64,000 nt of DNA from Arctopsyche grandis (GCF_051622035.1 NC_135364.1:19619001-19683000); one strand, 5' to 3'. Positions 47,561 through 60,024 are shown, counted from the first letter of the stretch. The notes: a model not told the origin generated them from the letters alone. Made by a program: numbers and translations.

Positions 47561-48841
47561 GATCAGTAGATCAGTAGCTATTAAAATAGATATAAGATGT
47601 ATTGTGAACATAATTTCGTAATATTAAAAAGCATTTAAAAAGCAAAAAAAATATTATATAACACGTACATAACTCGCTTTGCCTAATCTTATTTAATTGA
47701 ATTTAATAGAATAACAGAAAATAGTCAAAATACCATGAATAGTATACCGAATTTGGTGGTACTCACTTATTAAATTTAGATTTATATAAGATATAACATT
47801 TATCTATTGGCCCAACTTGTTTTATTACAGACTGGCAGGGCTTTTTTTCTCTTTATCTCTTTATCATTTTTTGTTTCAAACGAACATTCTATATAATATA
47901 ATTTGAATATAATCTTTTCCAATAAAAAACTTGACAATAAGTGAAAATAAAGGAGGTATATAAAAAAGCCCTGCCGACTGGTATACATACATCTTTTAAT
48001 ATTATCTACAGATCCGCTTCGAATGGGGCGAGAAATTCCCTCCCTTAAAAAGTTTTCCTGCAATAACTAATAATTTTCTATAATGAAGGCTACAGTGGAA
48101 ATTTCAAATATTTTTTAATACATAACTCTGTTCATGTAATTAGACTCTGCAGTAATAAGTTCGTGTTCAAAAATTAATAATTTCGTTGAAGACAATAATT
48201 TATATTTTTGTTCAAGTAAAATGAAATTTCAGAATTTTTTTAGTAAATAATACTTTTTTGAAAAAATGTTTCGTATGTACAAGAGCATCGTAGTCTTTGG
48301 ATTCTATGATCATTGTGATGTACAAAAATTTAATTATTTATTTACATAACTTGGCGATTTTCATAATTTCGATTCTCACAGACTAGCAACGATCTGCGGA
48401 CAATCATGGACTGACTGCCATAGCAAAGCATCACTTGAAAATAATCCTGTAAAGGACCCTGACCGTATAGTTTAAGTTAAGGCAGAAAGAATTACTTCCA
48501 TACTATTGGCATTCTTAGTAATATCGTCTTCAATTTTTGCAAAAATACCAGACAGATATCTAAATTCCTGCCAGATATCTCTAAACTTCCTCAAAAAGAC
48601 CACATTTTTGTGAAAATCGGGACATCTAATACCCCTATAATATACATACATATACACTAATACATGATAATACATAATAATTAATACATGACTTGTAAAA
48701 TTGAAACATTGGAATTGGATATATATACATATGTACATAGTACATACATACATATATTATATATGTATTTGAATAAATAAAACTTATATCTATAAAACTG
48801 AAGACAAAATGTTTAAGAACCTACTGCTACAATATTTAATT
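47561..48841. other. AT-rich intergenic region with one hAT-type MITE
   Basis: Apart from the 138-bp MITE at 47836-47973 I see nothing that can be named. The minus-strand frame 48472-48753 has no recognisable domain. Confidence 0.35.
47836..47973. mobile_element. hAT-type MITE, 138 bp
   Basis: It starts CAGGGCTTTTTTTCTC and ends TATAAAAAAGCCCTG. The flanks CAGACTGG (47828-47835) and CCGACTGG (47974-47981) match at 7/8 positions, consistent with a hAT TSD. Confidence 0.75.
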
Positions 48842-49585
48842 TTAAACGTCATCCTTAAGACGTTTTGAATCTTTAATTGATATCATTAAATCAAGCATTT
48901 TAAAAATTAAATAAGGTGGTATAAAATGGAGAACTTCAGCATGAATCATTGGCGCTTTTTTGTCTCGGAAAGAATAGAAATCCTCTGGAAATAAACAAAT
49001 TAGATTATGCAATATTTATTATTGAAAAAAGGAGTGATAAATATATACCGTTTGGATAACAGCTATGTGTTTCAACAGCTTTAGTAACAAATGGATTTGG
49101 TCTCTGCAAAATAGTAAACTGAATAAAGGACATATAAATTTAACAAATAATAAATAGAAAATAAAAACCTTTAAATCTTACTATATTGCCACTGTGAGTA
49201 ATTTCACCAAATATTTTAACAGTTTGTGGTACGGTAGCAATAGGTATGACGTCCGATGTATCAAACACTACTTCAATCTCACGTTTAGAAATATTTGTGG
49301 AATGATTTATCTGTAATACAAAATACAGTAAATAGTCTGGCAAAACAATTATATAAACTATGCGAATGTTACATTTTGCAAGAGATACTGCACACCGGAT
49401 ATTCTAAGATGCCCAATAACCTGACACTTTGCGCTTTGATTGCTAGTACATTTCATTGATAGGATATCTTCGACTTCCATAGGACGATACCAATCGTTCT
49501 GAAATACAATTAAATTTGTAGTCGAACTTCAATAAGGTCAAAATACTAAATAGAAAAATAAATAATGAACTCCCACCTCAGTCAT
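48842..49585 (-). CDS. Five-exon small protein, possible TEN1-like OB fold
   Basis: Exons complement(48842..48984, 49049..49103, 49182..49310, 49373..49498, 49577..49585), 153 aa. Every intron is GT-AG and every phase agrees, which argues for a real gene. The start exon encodes only MTE. The middle reads QVIGHLRISGVQYLLQN, then KREIEVVFDTSD and VPQTVKIFGEITHSGN, then PMIHAEVLHFIPP and a C-terminal helix ending KRLKDDV. Alternating beta-type segments with two G-containing strands and a final strand-helix are what a single OB fold looks like. The order resembles TEN1 of the CST telomere complex. That is a guess from pattern, not a recognised family match; RPA3- or RMI2-type OB proteins are alternatives. 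Confidence 0.6.
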
Positions 49586-51046
49586 GAAATCGTACGAAAT
49601 TAGACAGTAGACGGAAAAACGGGCCGAGTTGACAATAAATAATCGCCCCAAATACCATTATAACCACACTAGCCGGCATTCTTGCAAAAATTGAAAGCGA
49701 TATTATTAAGTAATGATAATGGACAATGGTGCGATAGTTTATGGAGTTTCTACAAAATTTTCATAATATCTCATGGTTGGTGAAGTTTTTATAATATCTA
49801 TAAAACCCAACTTCGAAATTAGCGAATTCCATGAAATAGTGAATTTCATTATCTATGTATATAAAAATTTTCAACAGATAAGTTACTAATTTCTAATAAC
49901 TAAGTTTCATTATCTATGTAAAATAAAAATGTCAACAGATGAGCACTATTCCGAGCAGCAATGGACAAAATAAGAATGGGACATCTAGTTGCCGACGTTC
50001 TAGGAGGACATAGCAAATGAAGAAGAACAGATAAGTGATTACCATACAACTAGAATGCATAGAATCGCTCTCAGCCTCCAAAAATGTTACCAAAATCTAT
50101 GCTCGGCAGAGTTTGTTCATTGTTTGCTAAACTTCGTCTCTCTCTCTCTCTCTCTTGTTTCTCTTCTGACTTTCCGTCTCTCTCTCTCTCTCTCTCTTGT
50201 CTCTCTTCTGACTTTCCGTCTCTCTCTTCAATGGCTCGCTTTTAGACAATATTTTTGTTAACAATGACCATTCTATACTTCTATGATGATTACAATCATA
50301 AGAAAATTCAATGTCAAATTTTTGACTGAAATGTACTCAGTATTGATTATTCTTCTCACTTTTTGATGGTTTATAAAATACATGTGTGTAGTCTTCGAAT
50401 AAGTAAAAAATTCTTATCATTGCGTTGTGACTTGAAATCAAAAGTGGCATCATTTTATTTCAGTAAAATTGCTCAACAGATAAATTGCTCAAAATAATAA
50501 AATATGATGCTATGAACCGAATAAAATATGAATATTTGAATATAATTTTCTTTATTAAAAAACTTGACAAGAAGTGAGTTCCGGTACCTTTTTTTAAATG
50601 CCCTACTTTTATGTATAATTGTATTTTACAAAATGGATACAGTGTACTTTTTATTATTATTATATATTAGTCAATCGCGCTGTGTATGATTTTTTTATAT
50701 CCATTTTGTGCGTACCAGTCTAGTTGTGTTGATCAGAAAGGAATGTTTTTATTCTGAAAGAGCATAGGATACGTCCACACTACCCATATCTACACCCAAT
50801 ATTTACAAATTTTCCATATCCAGTTCCCATATTGCAACTTGTAGTTGCTATTTAGTAACTGGTTATGGAAAAATTCGTAAATATCGGTAATATGGACGTA
50901 GCCATAGACAAGAAAGAAGTGTGTGTTGTCTATGAGTAGGTTGGCGCACGTGGCCGGGTAGCGTCGGCTGTCTCTTACTCGAGTGACAAATAGATGTCAG
51001 TTTCGACTGTCGAGGCTGCAGTTACGGTGTATTTACATCAAACGTC
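49586..51046. other. Spacer with CT microsatellites and M5 MITE; Row-like promoter at right end
   Basis: The region at 50138-50232 contains two (TC)n tracts inside a 58-bp tandem repeat (CTTCTGACTTTCCGTCTCTC units). A foldback MITE occupies 50767-50903. The last ~140 bp are GC-richer and presumably contain the promoter of the gene starting at 51047. No other gene is recognised. Confidence 0.5.
50767..50903. mobile_element. M5 foldback MITE, 3-bp TSD ATA
   Basis: GGATACGTCCACACTACC at the left and GGTAATATGGACGTAGCC at the right, with a hairpin interior. ATA flanks both sides. It is the uninterrupted counterpart of 6236-6562. Confidence 0.75.
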
Positions 51047-54000
51047 ATGAAACTGAAACGTGCTAAAAGAGATCGTGATGCGAATCGCGAGGTAAGCTAT
51101 TTTCGTACATAAATCTTTACTAGACGTAACCCATACACCGGTACGATATTGTTACTATTATATTCTTAATATTTGATCTCTGTTTCATTTTTATGATAAT
51201 GGAAACATTGATAACACTAGACGTAACTTTGAATTTGTATTTTACATTAAAAATAAGTTATTCCAGAAAGTAAAAAAATAATGAATTCCCACTATGTAAA
51301 GATGGATGTCATTTTATCGTTGAGTTTTAATTTTGGTATGCTCATTTCAGGTTGTTGCAGCTCCAGAACCACCCGTACACAGCCGTTTTTATTTTGGTCC
51401 TGATGAACCGACGCTACAGTTGGAATGCTGGGAGGAAGATCTGAGTCCCGCACAGTTGCAAGCGTACGAAAAAGCTGACCAGGAACACAACACTATAAAA
51501 AATAAGCTCAGCTCTATTGTTAAAGAAAGTGGTGGAGAAGTTTTGTATACTGGTGAAGAATGTACCGCGTATACTGTTCAAGGAAAGTTAGTACACAAAT
51601 AAATGTTATTGAGCTAATAAAAACCTTCTCGTTTTTACCAGTCTGTTACATATTATATCTTGTTATTTTTTAAGGGCGCCGGGACTGTCTGAATTGGCTA
51701 CGCCAAATACTCAGCCTGTGACAACGACGGTAAAAAAGGAACATGGAAAGAAAAAGGGTTTTTAATTTTTTTTATATGAATAGTCAAATATTTGTAAAGA
51801 TAAAACAGAATGTATCTATTGAATAATATAAAAAATATCTTTTATAGATAAATTTATTTTAAAACTACCTATTATCTTTTATCATAGGAAAAAAAGAAAA
51901 AGAAAAGGAACCAAAATATGTCGCTCCTCCTACTCCACCTTCACCTGAACCAAAACATAAAGAAAATAAAAAATCATTGAAAGCATTAAAAGAAAAAAGC
52001 TTGAAAACAGCACCACCAGCTCCAGCTACGAGTATTTAGTTTTTTGATTTTATTCCATATTATAAGCAATTTGATTTGTAATGAATATATATAAATTATT
52101 GTTTTAGATGTCCAAAGCGTTTCTAGCGGTGTAAGACCCTCAGAGGCTTCTGCCATTGGTGGTTTGGCAACTGGGTCAAATAACAAAAACGCTATTGTTG
52201 ATTTGACAAAAGATGATTTAAAAAATGCTCCTGATTCCCGTGAAGTTGCTTTTAATAAGTTGCAAGGTTGCGATAATTTTAATATGTACTTGTTTACATG
52301 ATTTCGAGTCAAACTCTTACTATTATTATATATCTAGAAATCTACAAAGAAAATACTTAATTTATACATTTAATATATTTATATATGTAGGATTAAATTT
52401 TGATGGATATTGGCCAATGACACTCTTTTAGCGCAAACCATTGTTTATTACTAGAAGTGCCGCCACGAACTGTCAGTTGTAGTACTATACAATATATCAA
52501 CTTAAACATACATTTGAATCAAGCATGTCAACTTAATAATGTATACATACATTCTTCTAAGGTTGAAAACTAAACTGTACATTCATATCTTATTTAATAG
52601 GTAAAACGTTTCCCTCGTTAGTAGTCGTTGCTCGTCCTTATCTACGCACAAAAGAAGGTTCAAGTAGCAACGATCGTACATCTTTGGATAGCAAAGTTAA
52701 ATCTGTGCTGATGCACACACCTACAAAATTCACCGAATGGTTAATTCAACAAGGTTTAGTTCGATCTGAACAACTCTGTGCTATACACAGTGGAAATAAA
52801 TTAAAACTAGGTAAGTTAATAGTCAACTAACAATTTGTTTTTCGTTTTACATTATTTTTAATACTAATAGATTATCTATTATTTAGGAATGTATTCGGAT
52901 GTATCGAAATTTCCGTATTCTGGAGGATATGTTTGGATATCAGAATGTTGTCCGGCACGTTTTGTATCTGTATTTTCTGGATCTCTCTTTGAAGGAGCTA
53001 CTCACCCCCCTAGTGTTTTATTAAAATTAATCTATCATTGGGCGTGTCAAACAAATGTTCAAAATGTTGTACAATGGGTTAAAGTTGATAACTTGTATGT
53101 AAAGGGACTATTCACTTGGTTGCGTGCAGCTTGTACGGCTGCTCTTCATCATCATATGACGCTTATGGGAGGATCTGGAAGACGAATTGAAGTCGGAGTT
53201 ATATCACTTGGCACAACAAGTCACGATGGACTGCAACGACAAGTTAAAGTTGAAGTGCTTGGTATTTTGGATGCTGACGCCAAATTGGTAGTTATTTTTA
53301 AAAGCATCGTTCCAAAATTCATGCTTTCATTCATAAAAAAAGTAAATTGTAATTTTTTTTATTTACAGGTACGCCTACGAGCTGTAGAACCGTTGGCAGA
53401 TGGAGAGCGAAATTACAAAAAACGATTCCAAAAAATTTTGGAACCTTTGGCGCAGTGGGTTCATCCCGATTCTATAATATTGACCGATTTGACAGTCGAT
53501 AAAGGAACATTGTTGCAGATGGGTTTTAAAACGGTACATCAAGTGTCGAACAACGAACCGTCGAAAAATAGCAACATAAATATAATGGAATATCTCCGAC
53601 GCATCGTACCTCGCATGTTTCAAAACACACTATCTTTACTCTCGAGGCAAATCATTCAACAATTTCTAGATGAACTTGTTTGGAGAGAATGGTATGGCAC
53701 GTCGCCTGGTCTGGCTTTCGATAATATTGTTTTACATTTAGCCGAACAGACGCGTTTGGATACAAAGGATAATCTCGTTTTTCGACTGAATAAAATATCG
53801 TCGAACCCTTTTAAAAATTGGAGATATGCGAATTTTAAACCATCTAAAACTGTTCCATCACTTTGGGTGGAGACCCCTCCTCCCAAAGAAGCTCCTCGGA
53901 GAGGAAGGCGACGAAAAGAATCACCTCCACCTTCCCCAGCAGTATCTCCATCACCGCCTTCCCCACCATTGCGTCGTAGTTTGGGTGGAAAGGAAACCAG

Positions 54001-57000
54001 AAAAAGAAAGCGAGTGAATTATATTGAACCAGACGATGAAGATGATGTCATTTTGGTATTTTTTAATTTAAATTTTGGTTTTTTAAACATTTTATTTTCT
54101 AGGCATTTGTTTTTGATGCCAAGTTTGATTTTCGCTTTTCAATTTCAAAAAATGTTTCTTCTTTATTTTACAATTATAAAAATGAAACACTTATTTTGAT
54201 TTTTAGATGGAATCAAAAAAAGATAAAAAGTTGAAAAAACAAATTGAAGAAAAGAAAGTGTATGAAGAACCTAAAAAGAAGGAATCAAAAAAGAAAGAAG
54301 ATAAAAAGAAAGAAGAGAAGAAGAAAGACGGTCGAAAAGAGAAAAAGAAAGATAAAGAAGAGATTAAATTGAGTATTAAAAAGGAAACGAAAGATGACCC
54401 TATGGTAGATTTAGAAAAGTTTTATTTTGGTGAAGCAGTGGGTGATAAAAATGAATGCCGTGATATCAATATGTTCTCTCAGGTGATATTATAATATGAA
54501 TATCTGTTCACTTATTATGTATTCATATATTATACATATTTTAGGCATACAATATCAATAACTCCAAAATTAATTCTAGTGTCCTGAATGCTCACTTGAT
54601 TTCGACAAAAGTACGAACCTTCAATTACATCTCTTCTCACACGTCTTTCCAAACATTGACCCAACGTCTGTTGATATAAATAGTACTCCGAATCAATGTC
54701 GGTATTGCCTCAATCGCTTTGATACACAAGAGTCTCTTAATGAACATTTGTTAGAAATACATCCATTGGAAGTCAAATCTGAAGGCACCAATGCTTATTG
54801 TTGTGTTTTATGTGAAGTAAGTTGTATGAAAATTTGAGTTTATTTTCAAAGCTCTTTGTTATATTTTTTTTGTTATAAATGATGTTTGTTTGTTTAGATT
54901 GGCTTCAATTCTTTGTCGATTCTATCAAGTCACATGCAAAAGACACACGTGCCATCAGAACTACCCTACTCGTGTGGCCTATGTGGTTATCGAGTTTCGT
55001 GTCATCGTTCGTGCATTGATCATTTTTACAATGAACATCAAAATTCGGCGACGATGCAATGTCCCTATTGCTTGAAAGTACGTATACAAATTCATTTAAC
55101 ACAAACGGTTGCATCTATCAGAGACCGTCACAATAAAGTGATGGTCTGGATTCTTGGCGAAATTGTGCAATAAATGAGACACAAATCAGCAGTCAATTGT
55201 GATGTGCTCATTCATTGGTGCGCTCTGTTCTACCAACTTGCAATATCTCGAGACTCGTTTTCTCAACTTTTCGTCTGCATAAACAGAAGTTTGTATATTG
55301 TATGCAAAAATGTTTTTTGTATATATGTATGTATGTAATGTTTTTAATATACGAGCCATATTGTGATCATTCATTGATTTTTAAGCTATTAACATTAATA
55401 ACGTTTAAACATCAATTCTTCCTATATTTTTTGATTTTTTAATAGTTAATGTTTATCTCGTAAAATAAGTACTCCACTATGCAAAACATTTTCGTATACG
55501 TGTTTTGTATATATACAAGCTCGATGACGAAACACACCGAAAAAGTCGGGAAAACGAGTCTTGGGTTTTTGAACGAGATAGACCCGCTCACTCATTTATT
55601 GGTAACTTTAAGCATTGACGGTTCAAATCGTATTTATCATACATAATCTAAACATGGCCTGATTTAGTTTTCGCTCTCTGTTTGATATATTACATATTTA
55701 TATTATGACTATAGGTGATAAAAGCTTTTGCCGATGGTTGTGATTTACAAGCCAACATTGAATTCTTATTACAACATTTACAAAAACATCAAGGCAAACA
55801 AAATTCATTCAAGTGTAATAGGTGTGCGTTGAAATTTGTCCATTTAGGTTAGTATTTCATATTTATTTCTAAATGTTTTCATATCATATTAAATATATAA
55901 TTGTTAATTGAATTTTATTTACTTACAGGTACACTCAGAGAACATCAAATATTGAATCACAGTACAATAGTCGATGCAAAACCTCTATGCAGCTCTGGTT
56001 ACCTCATTTGTAAGCCTAAGGTATTATGTTTTTACCTTATATTCATTTTGATTTCTACTGCGGAAGGTTTTTTATTTAAAAATACATATTTTCATTTTAG
56101 AACAAAGCCACGTTGCCTGTGAAAGACTCTGCAAATCATTTATTCACTTACGTATTTGACAATATGACTCTTTCCATCCCAGATGGCTTTTTGTGTAAAG
56201 AATGCGATTCACAACTCGAAGACGATAAACACTTTCTGTGAGTTTCATACATTCGCTTTAAACTGAATAAATAAATTCGATATTTATTTATTCAGTTTAA
56301 TTTGTATTTAGTTTTATGTATTAGATTTTATTTGGTGTAAATATATTTGCAGTGGAACTTGTCGGTGCTCCAAATGCTCCTTCCAAACAAGCTGTTGGAG
56401 ATCTTTGCTCCAACATTCTGGAATGTGTTCTGAGAATAAAACGCGTGGACAGCGACCCATGCCGCTATCTTCAAGCATGCACTGCATATGTTCATACTCA
56501 AGCGATGATGGTAAAATAATTTAGAACATACATATATATATATTTATAACATATTTAGAATAGTTGGATGAGTTTAACTTTATCGGTTGGTGGCGGCCGG
56601 TCGAAAGTTGACATATGGTTTTGTACAATTTATTTAATTAATTTAGGAAACGATTTGGCACAACATCTTGCCCTGTGTGAAAGACAAAGCGCTTATTACT
56701 CAGAAGAACAAGCCAAATTGAATACAGTTCCAGTGTCTACGACCAAGCATGGTATGATGGATTCATTAGGTCTCCAGAGAAATAAAGACAGTGACTATGG
56801 AGTAACTGCACCACAGGTCTTTTTCTACCGTTAAGCTCTATATATTACTTATATGAAACATGGCCTTTATTTGATGTGTTGTAATTTTAGGTTGATATAA
56901 TCAACGATTATCCAGCACCTCCATCAGTTCTAAATACGCAACTATCTCTCGATGATTTAGCACCTCCTTCTGTTTTACAACATGATCAAGTAAAAATTTA

Positions 57001-57314
57001 AAAGAGTTTGTAGAGAATACTTTTTAAATTCGCTTTTAATGTACTTTATTTTTCAATTTTAGATGGAACTGGAACAGATGAAAAACGAAGCGTATGAACA
57101 GCCGTTGGCAACTCCATGTGTTCAACACGAGGAAATGGATCTGAATGACACCACTCACATAGTGGAACAACAACCAATGCAATCTGTTATCACTCAAGGG
57201 CATTCAGAGCCACTTTCGAACACCCAAAGCCTTGACAGTTATATGGATAGTACTGGAGAATTTGAACCATTACCGGCAGAGCCTATGCCGCAACCAGAAT
57301 TTGAACCCTTGTAA
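51047..57314 (+). CDS. row: Row/POGZ-like zinc-finger protein with Merlin/ISXO2-derived domain
   Basis: 18 exons: join(51047..51091, 51351..51586, 51675..51757, 51888..52031, 52108..52266, 52601..52810, 52887..53287, 53369..54055, 54207..54482, 54580..54816, 54898..55077, 55715..55847, 55929..56020, 56101..56237, 56353..56510, 56647..56816, 56891..56989, 57063..57314), 1232 aa, all phases consistent. Residues about 295-560 look like an IS1595/Merlin (ISXO2) transposase: GYVWISECC, VFSGSLFEG, helix LLKLIYHWACQT, then HPDSIILTDLTVD and INIMEYLRRIVPRMF. The first catalytic Asp is apparently lost (IEVGVISLG where VEVDET is usual). A Pro/Ser then Lys-rich stretch (about 600-745) and at least six C2H2-like fingers follow (CPECSLDFDK, CRYCLNRF, CGLCGYRV, CPYCLK, CNRCALKF). 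The tail repeats APPSVL twice. Row/POGZ proteins are HP1-linked chromatin factors; the exact ortholog name is inferred. Confidence 0.8.
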
Positions 57315-57370
57315 TCTCTTTCTGTTTAAATACTTCATTTAACCTTCTTCGATCCCTCTCCTGTCAAAGA

Positions 57371-57478
57371 CACTGAGCAACAAAAAAATTGCCAGAGCGG
57401 AAACTAATCAATCTTTACTAAAGCTTGATTAGTCTCTGCTCTGATTAAGTAAAAAATGTGATTTTTTGTCGCTCAGTG
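57371..57478. mobile_element. CACTA-like MITE in the 3' flank of the Row-like gene
   Basis: CACTGAGCAACAAAAAAATT at the left mirrors GATTTTTTGTCGCTCAGTG at the right. AGA is repeated on both sides (57368-57370, 57479-57481); CACT termini with a 3-bp TSD suit EnSpm/CACTA. The interior is a second hairpin (CAGAGCGGAAACTAATCAA / TTGATTAGTCTCTGCTCTG). Confidence 0.75.
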
Positions 57479-57481
57479 AGA

Positions 57482-58101
57482 TTGGAGAACACCATGGCTG
57501 ATTGTGTAATAATTTTTTTCTAAATAGTGTTAATAGATATATTAGATAATAATTATATTTCATTCATTATTAGAGGAAAAGTATACATTTGTTGTTTGGA
57601 CTTCCTCATTACATTATCATACAAATTATATTTTATTTAAAAACCTCACATATATACTAAACAAAATGTAGTTGTTGCCATGACCAGCACCTGAAAACTA
57701 AAAACATATGAGAATGCCTCATATTTGTCATATATCACAAGTTCTGAATACAAAGCAATGCAATTACAATATATTGCTTTCTAATTAATTACATAGTTTA
57801 TTTGTAAATCTTTTCATAAAGTAAACTTTAATGCATGCTTTGGCTGGATTTCACCTCAAATACTATAATATCAATGTTGCTTCGAATGCAACATTCCGAT
57901 GAATGAGCGTTGACTATATAAAAACTATTGTACAGGTACACGAAATTGCATGTAAATATATTACATATAATACTTCATACATTATGCATAAAATTATTAT
58001 AGTGATTTGTAAGAAACATTCAAATCAAAAAAAATAAATAAGTTTTCAATAAAAATAAAAACTTCATTTGAATTTATGAAAAATTACCTTTCTATTTGAA
58101 T
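57482..58101. other. 3' flanks of convergent genes, nothing recognised
   Basis: AT-rich 3' UTR sequence of the Row-like gene and SNRNP25, with AATAAA motifs on both strands (58034 and 58046 on +). Confidence 0.35.
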
Positions 58102-58732
58102 TTAAAATGTGGATTTCAGTTCAATCTTTCGTTTTATTTTTTTTGCAAAGCTTAGAACAGATTTATTAAAAATGCCAAGATTGGAAATTAACACATTATC
58201 AGCAGGGAGCGGGATCCCTTTGTGTAATAAATTATAAGTATGCCATATATATTTCCAAGATATTTTAACATCTCTGTTAAGGACTGATCTATTCTGATGA
58301 GCCGTAAAATGTTTTTGTATCGATTTCTTCAAACTACTCACAGTTGAAGCCTGAGGAATCTACAATTAGAAGATAAGTGCATAATAAGTTATTTGGAATT
58401 TTCAAGCACGTAATGATACATTTGAACGGATTACGTAAAAATAACATTGCTCACAATGATCTGTAATGGTGCTTCATCGTCACGTAATAATGTTAAACTT
58501 ATTGACTTTCCGTGTTCTACAGCAATCTGTAAATAAATTATAGTTATATTAAAATAAGGCACACAGTAAACATAAAAAATTTTTCTGTTAAAAGTATGTT
58601 AGAGACCCTTGATTCTACTTCTTCTAGAGTAATATCTGTGGGTAAGTCTTTCAGAAGATTATCCGATTGAAGGATTCTGCACAATGATGATGTTGTGATT
58701 TCCACTAGTTCATCGTGGGTTAAGTTTTCCAT
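58102..58732 (-). CDS. SNRNP25: U11/U12 snRNP 25 kDa protein (SNRNP25)
   Basis: Exons complement(58102..58359, 58455..58526, 58607..58732), 151 aa, phase-0 introns. SNRNP25 is a ubiquitin-like-fold subunit of the U11/U12 di-snRNP of the minor spliceosome. Exon 1 gives LKDLPTDITLEEVESR, matching the human LCDLPIQVTLEEVNS region. Exon 2 gives IAVEHGKSISLTLLR. Exon 3 gives STVSSLKKSIQKHF, then KISWKYIWHTYNLLHKG, and ends in a basic stretch FAKKIKRKIELK. A splice acceptor (TTTCAACAG) lies 18 nt before ATG 58732, so a 5'-UTR exon probably lies farther upstream. Its presence implies that U12-type introns are used in this species. Confidence 0.9.
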
Positions 58733-58820
58733 AAGGGCAGATGTTTCCTGTTGAAACAAAATTAAATATGATTAAACACTAAAAATTTACTGTGAAATTT
58801 TCATTTTGGTTTCATTTCAT

Positions 58821-58987
58821 GGTAAAAGAATTCTTGCACACAACAACCGTTGCTGCGAATATCGAATAATCTGGAACTGAGTTCTTGTTAGTATGATAGT
58901 TCGTGTGGGTAACTCTAAATGGATGGAATTTTCGGATGCCAGATGTTCCGTTATCGAGACCGCTTTTTGTGGAAAATCACCGAAACC
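58821..58987. mobile_element. M1-family MITE in the SNRNP25/TIMM13 divergent promoter
   Basis: GGTAAAAGAATTCTTGCACA at the left and the inverse GGTTTCGGTGATTTTCCACA at the right. The internal ATATCGAATAATCTGG and GGATGCCAGATGTTCCGTTA match the family. It sits in the 432-bp interval between the two start codons. Confidence 0.7.
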
Positions 58988-59164
58988 ATGAGAATAAATC
59001 GACATTTGTGAGGAAATTAAATCGAATTTCGAATTAGCGAGGTGTGAATGGTTATAGTCGAGAGAATACGTGCTTGGGCGCCGTCAGTCAATCGAATGCT
59101 AGAGTTGGGGATTTGAGGTTAGAGTTGTAGAAGGAGCTGCGGAATCTGACGTAAAGCAAAAGAC

Positions 59165-59422
59165 ATGGAAGGCCTTTCAGGAGCGCAACGAGACGAGTTG
59201 ATGGATCAAGTGAGGCAGCAGCTGGCGTTGGCGAACGCGCAAGAGCTGCTGACGAAGATGAGCGACAAATGCTTCCGCAAATGCGTCGTGAAGCCAGGAG
59301 CCCAACTCGACTCGACCGAGCAGAAGTGTGTGGCCATGTGCATGGATCGATACATGGATTCGTGGAATCTGGTCTCGCGCACTTTCACCAACCGGCTGCA
59401 GCGCGAGAGACACAACCTCTAG
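59165..59422 (+). CDS. Tim13: Mitochondrial import inner membrane translocase subunit Tim13
   Basis: 85 aa, single exon. Tim13 pairs with Tim8 as a hexameric intermembrane-space chaperone that escorts membrane proteins to the TIM22 complex. The twin CX3C motif is complete: CFRKC and CVAMC, separated by 15 residues ([14 protein letters not shown]). The [14 protein letters not shown] helix and the RLQRERHNL end are typical of the family. It is imported through the Mia40 disulfide relay, so no presequence is expected. Its GC-rich coding sequence contrasts with its AT-rich surroundings. It is transcribed away from SNRNP25. Confidence 0.95.
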   Translation: MEGLSGAQRDELMDQVRQQLALANAQELLTKMSDKCFRKCVVKPGAQLDSTEQKCVAMCMDRYMDSWNLVSRTFTNRLQRERHNL

Positions 59423-60024
59423 TCTTCCACATTAGCATTTAATTCTCCTGTTGATTTACTCTATTGTTAATAATACACCATATTTTAGAACACTACATCT
59501 TTTATTTGTCCAAATATTGAAATTCATAGATATTAAGATTCCTCTGTAATAGCTGTGTACATTTCTTTTTTTAAATAATACATCTGTGATATTGCAAAAC
59601 CGCTGAATGACAGACAGGAAGTACAAAACATTTAAAAATATATATCTGCGAAAACACGCCAATTGACGCACAGAGCATGCTGCAGCGAAATCTACTACTT
59701 TTGTAATTCTGTGGAATTGCAAGTAGTATATCAACGGTTTTGCAGTATCACTGATGTAATACGTAGCTCATCGGCGTTGCACGATACAAAGTCACAATGT
59801 ACAGATATTATTATCAACAATAATCGGTACTCACATAAATTGTACAGATATTTTACATTATCAAAATTAATGTTTTAAAGAAAAATAATTTGAGTTTAAG
59901 TTTTTATATAGCATTAAATATATGTACATATATGAAAAAATTGTGATTATCTTCTTGCAATTTTGGGTAAATATGAAATGATAATTTTCAACATAAAACT
60001 GCATAAATTCAAGAAGAAGAATTA
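59423..60024. other. Spacer with one TA-flanked MITE
   Basis: 3' UTRs of TIMM13 and RSRC1 (convergent). A MITE lies at 59581-59756. Otherwise AT-rich with no gene. Confidence 0.4.
59581..59756. mobile_element. TA-flanked inverted-repeat MITE (176 bp)
   Basis: CATCTGTGATATTGCAAAACCG at the left is the inverse of CGGTTTTGCAGTATCACTGATG at the right. TA on both sides is consistent with a Tc1/mariner-type insertion. It is non-coding. Confidence 0.7.

Noticed and set aside
57390..57450. 19-bp hairpin as a candidate pre-miRNA
   Set aside because: It is the inner part of a CACTA-like MITE. Without small-RNA evidence the transposon explanation is sufficient.
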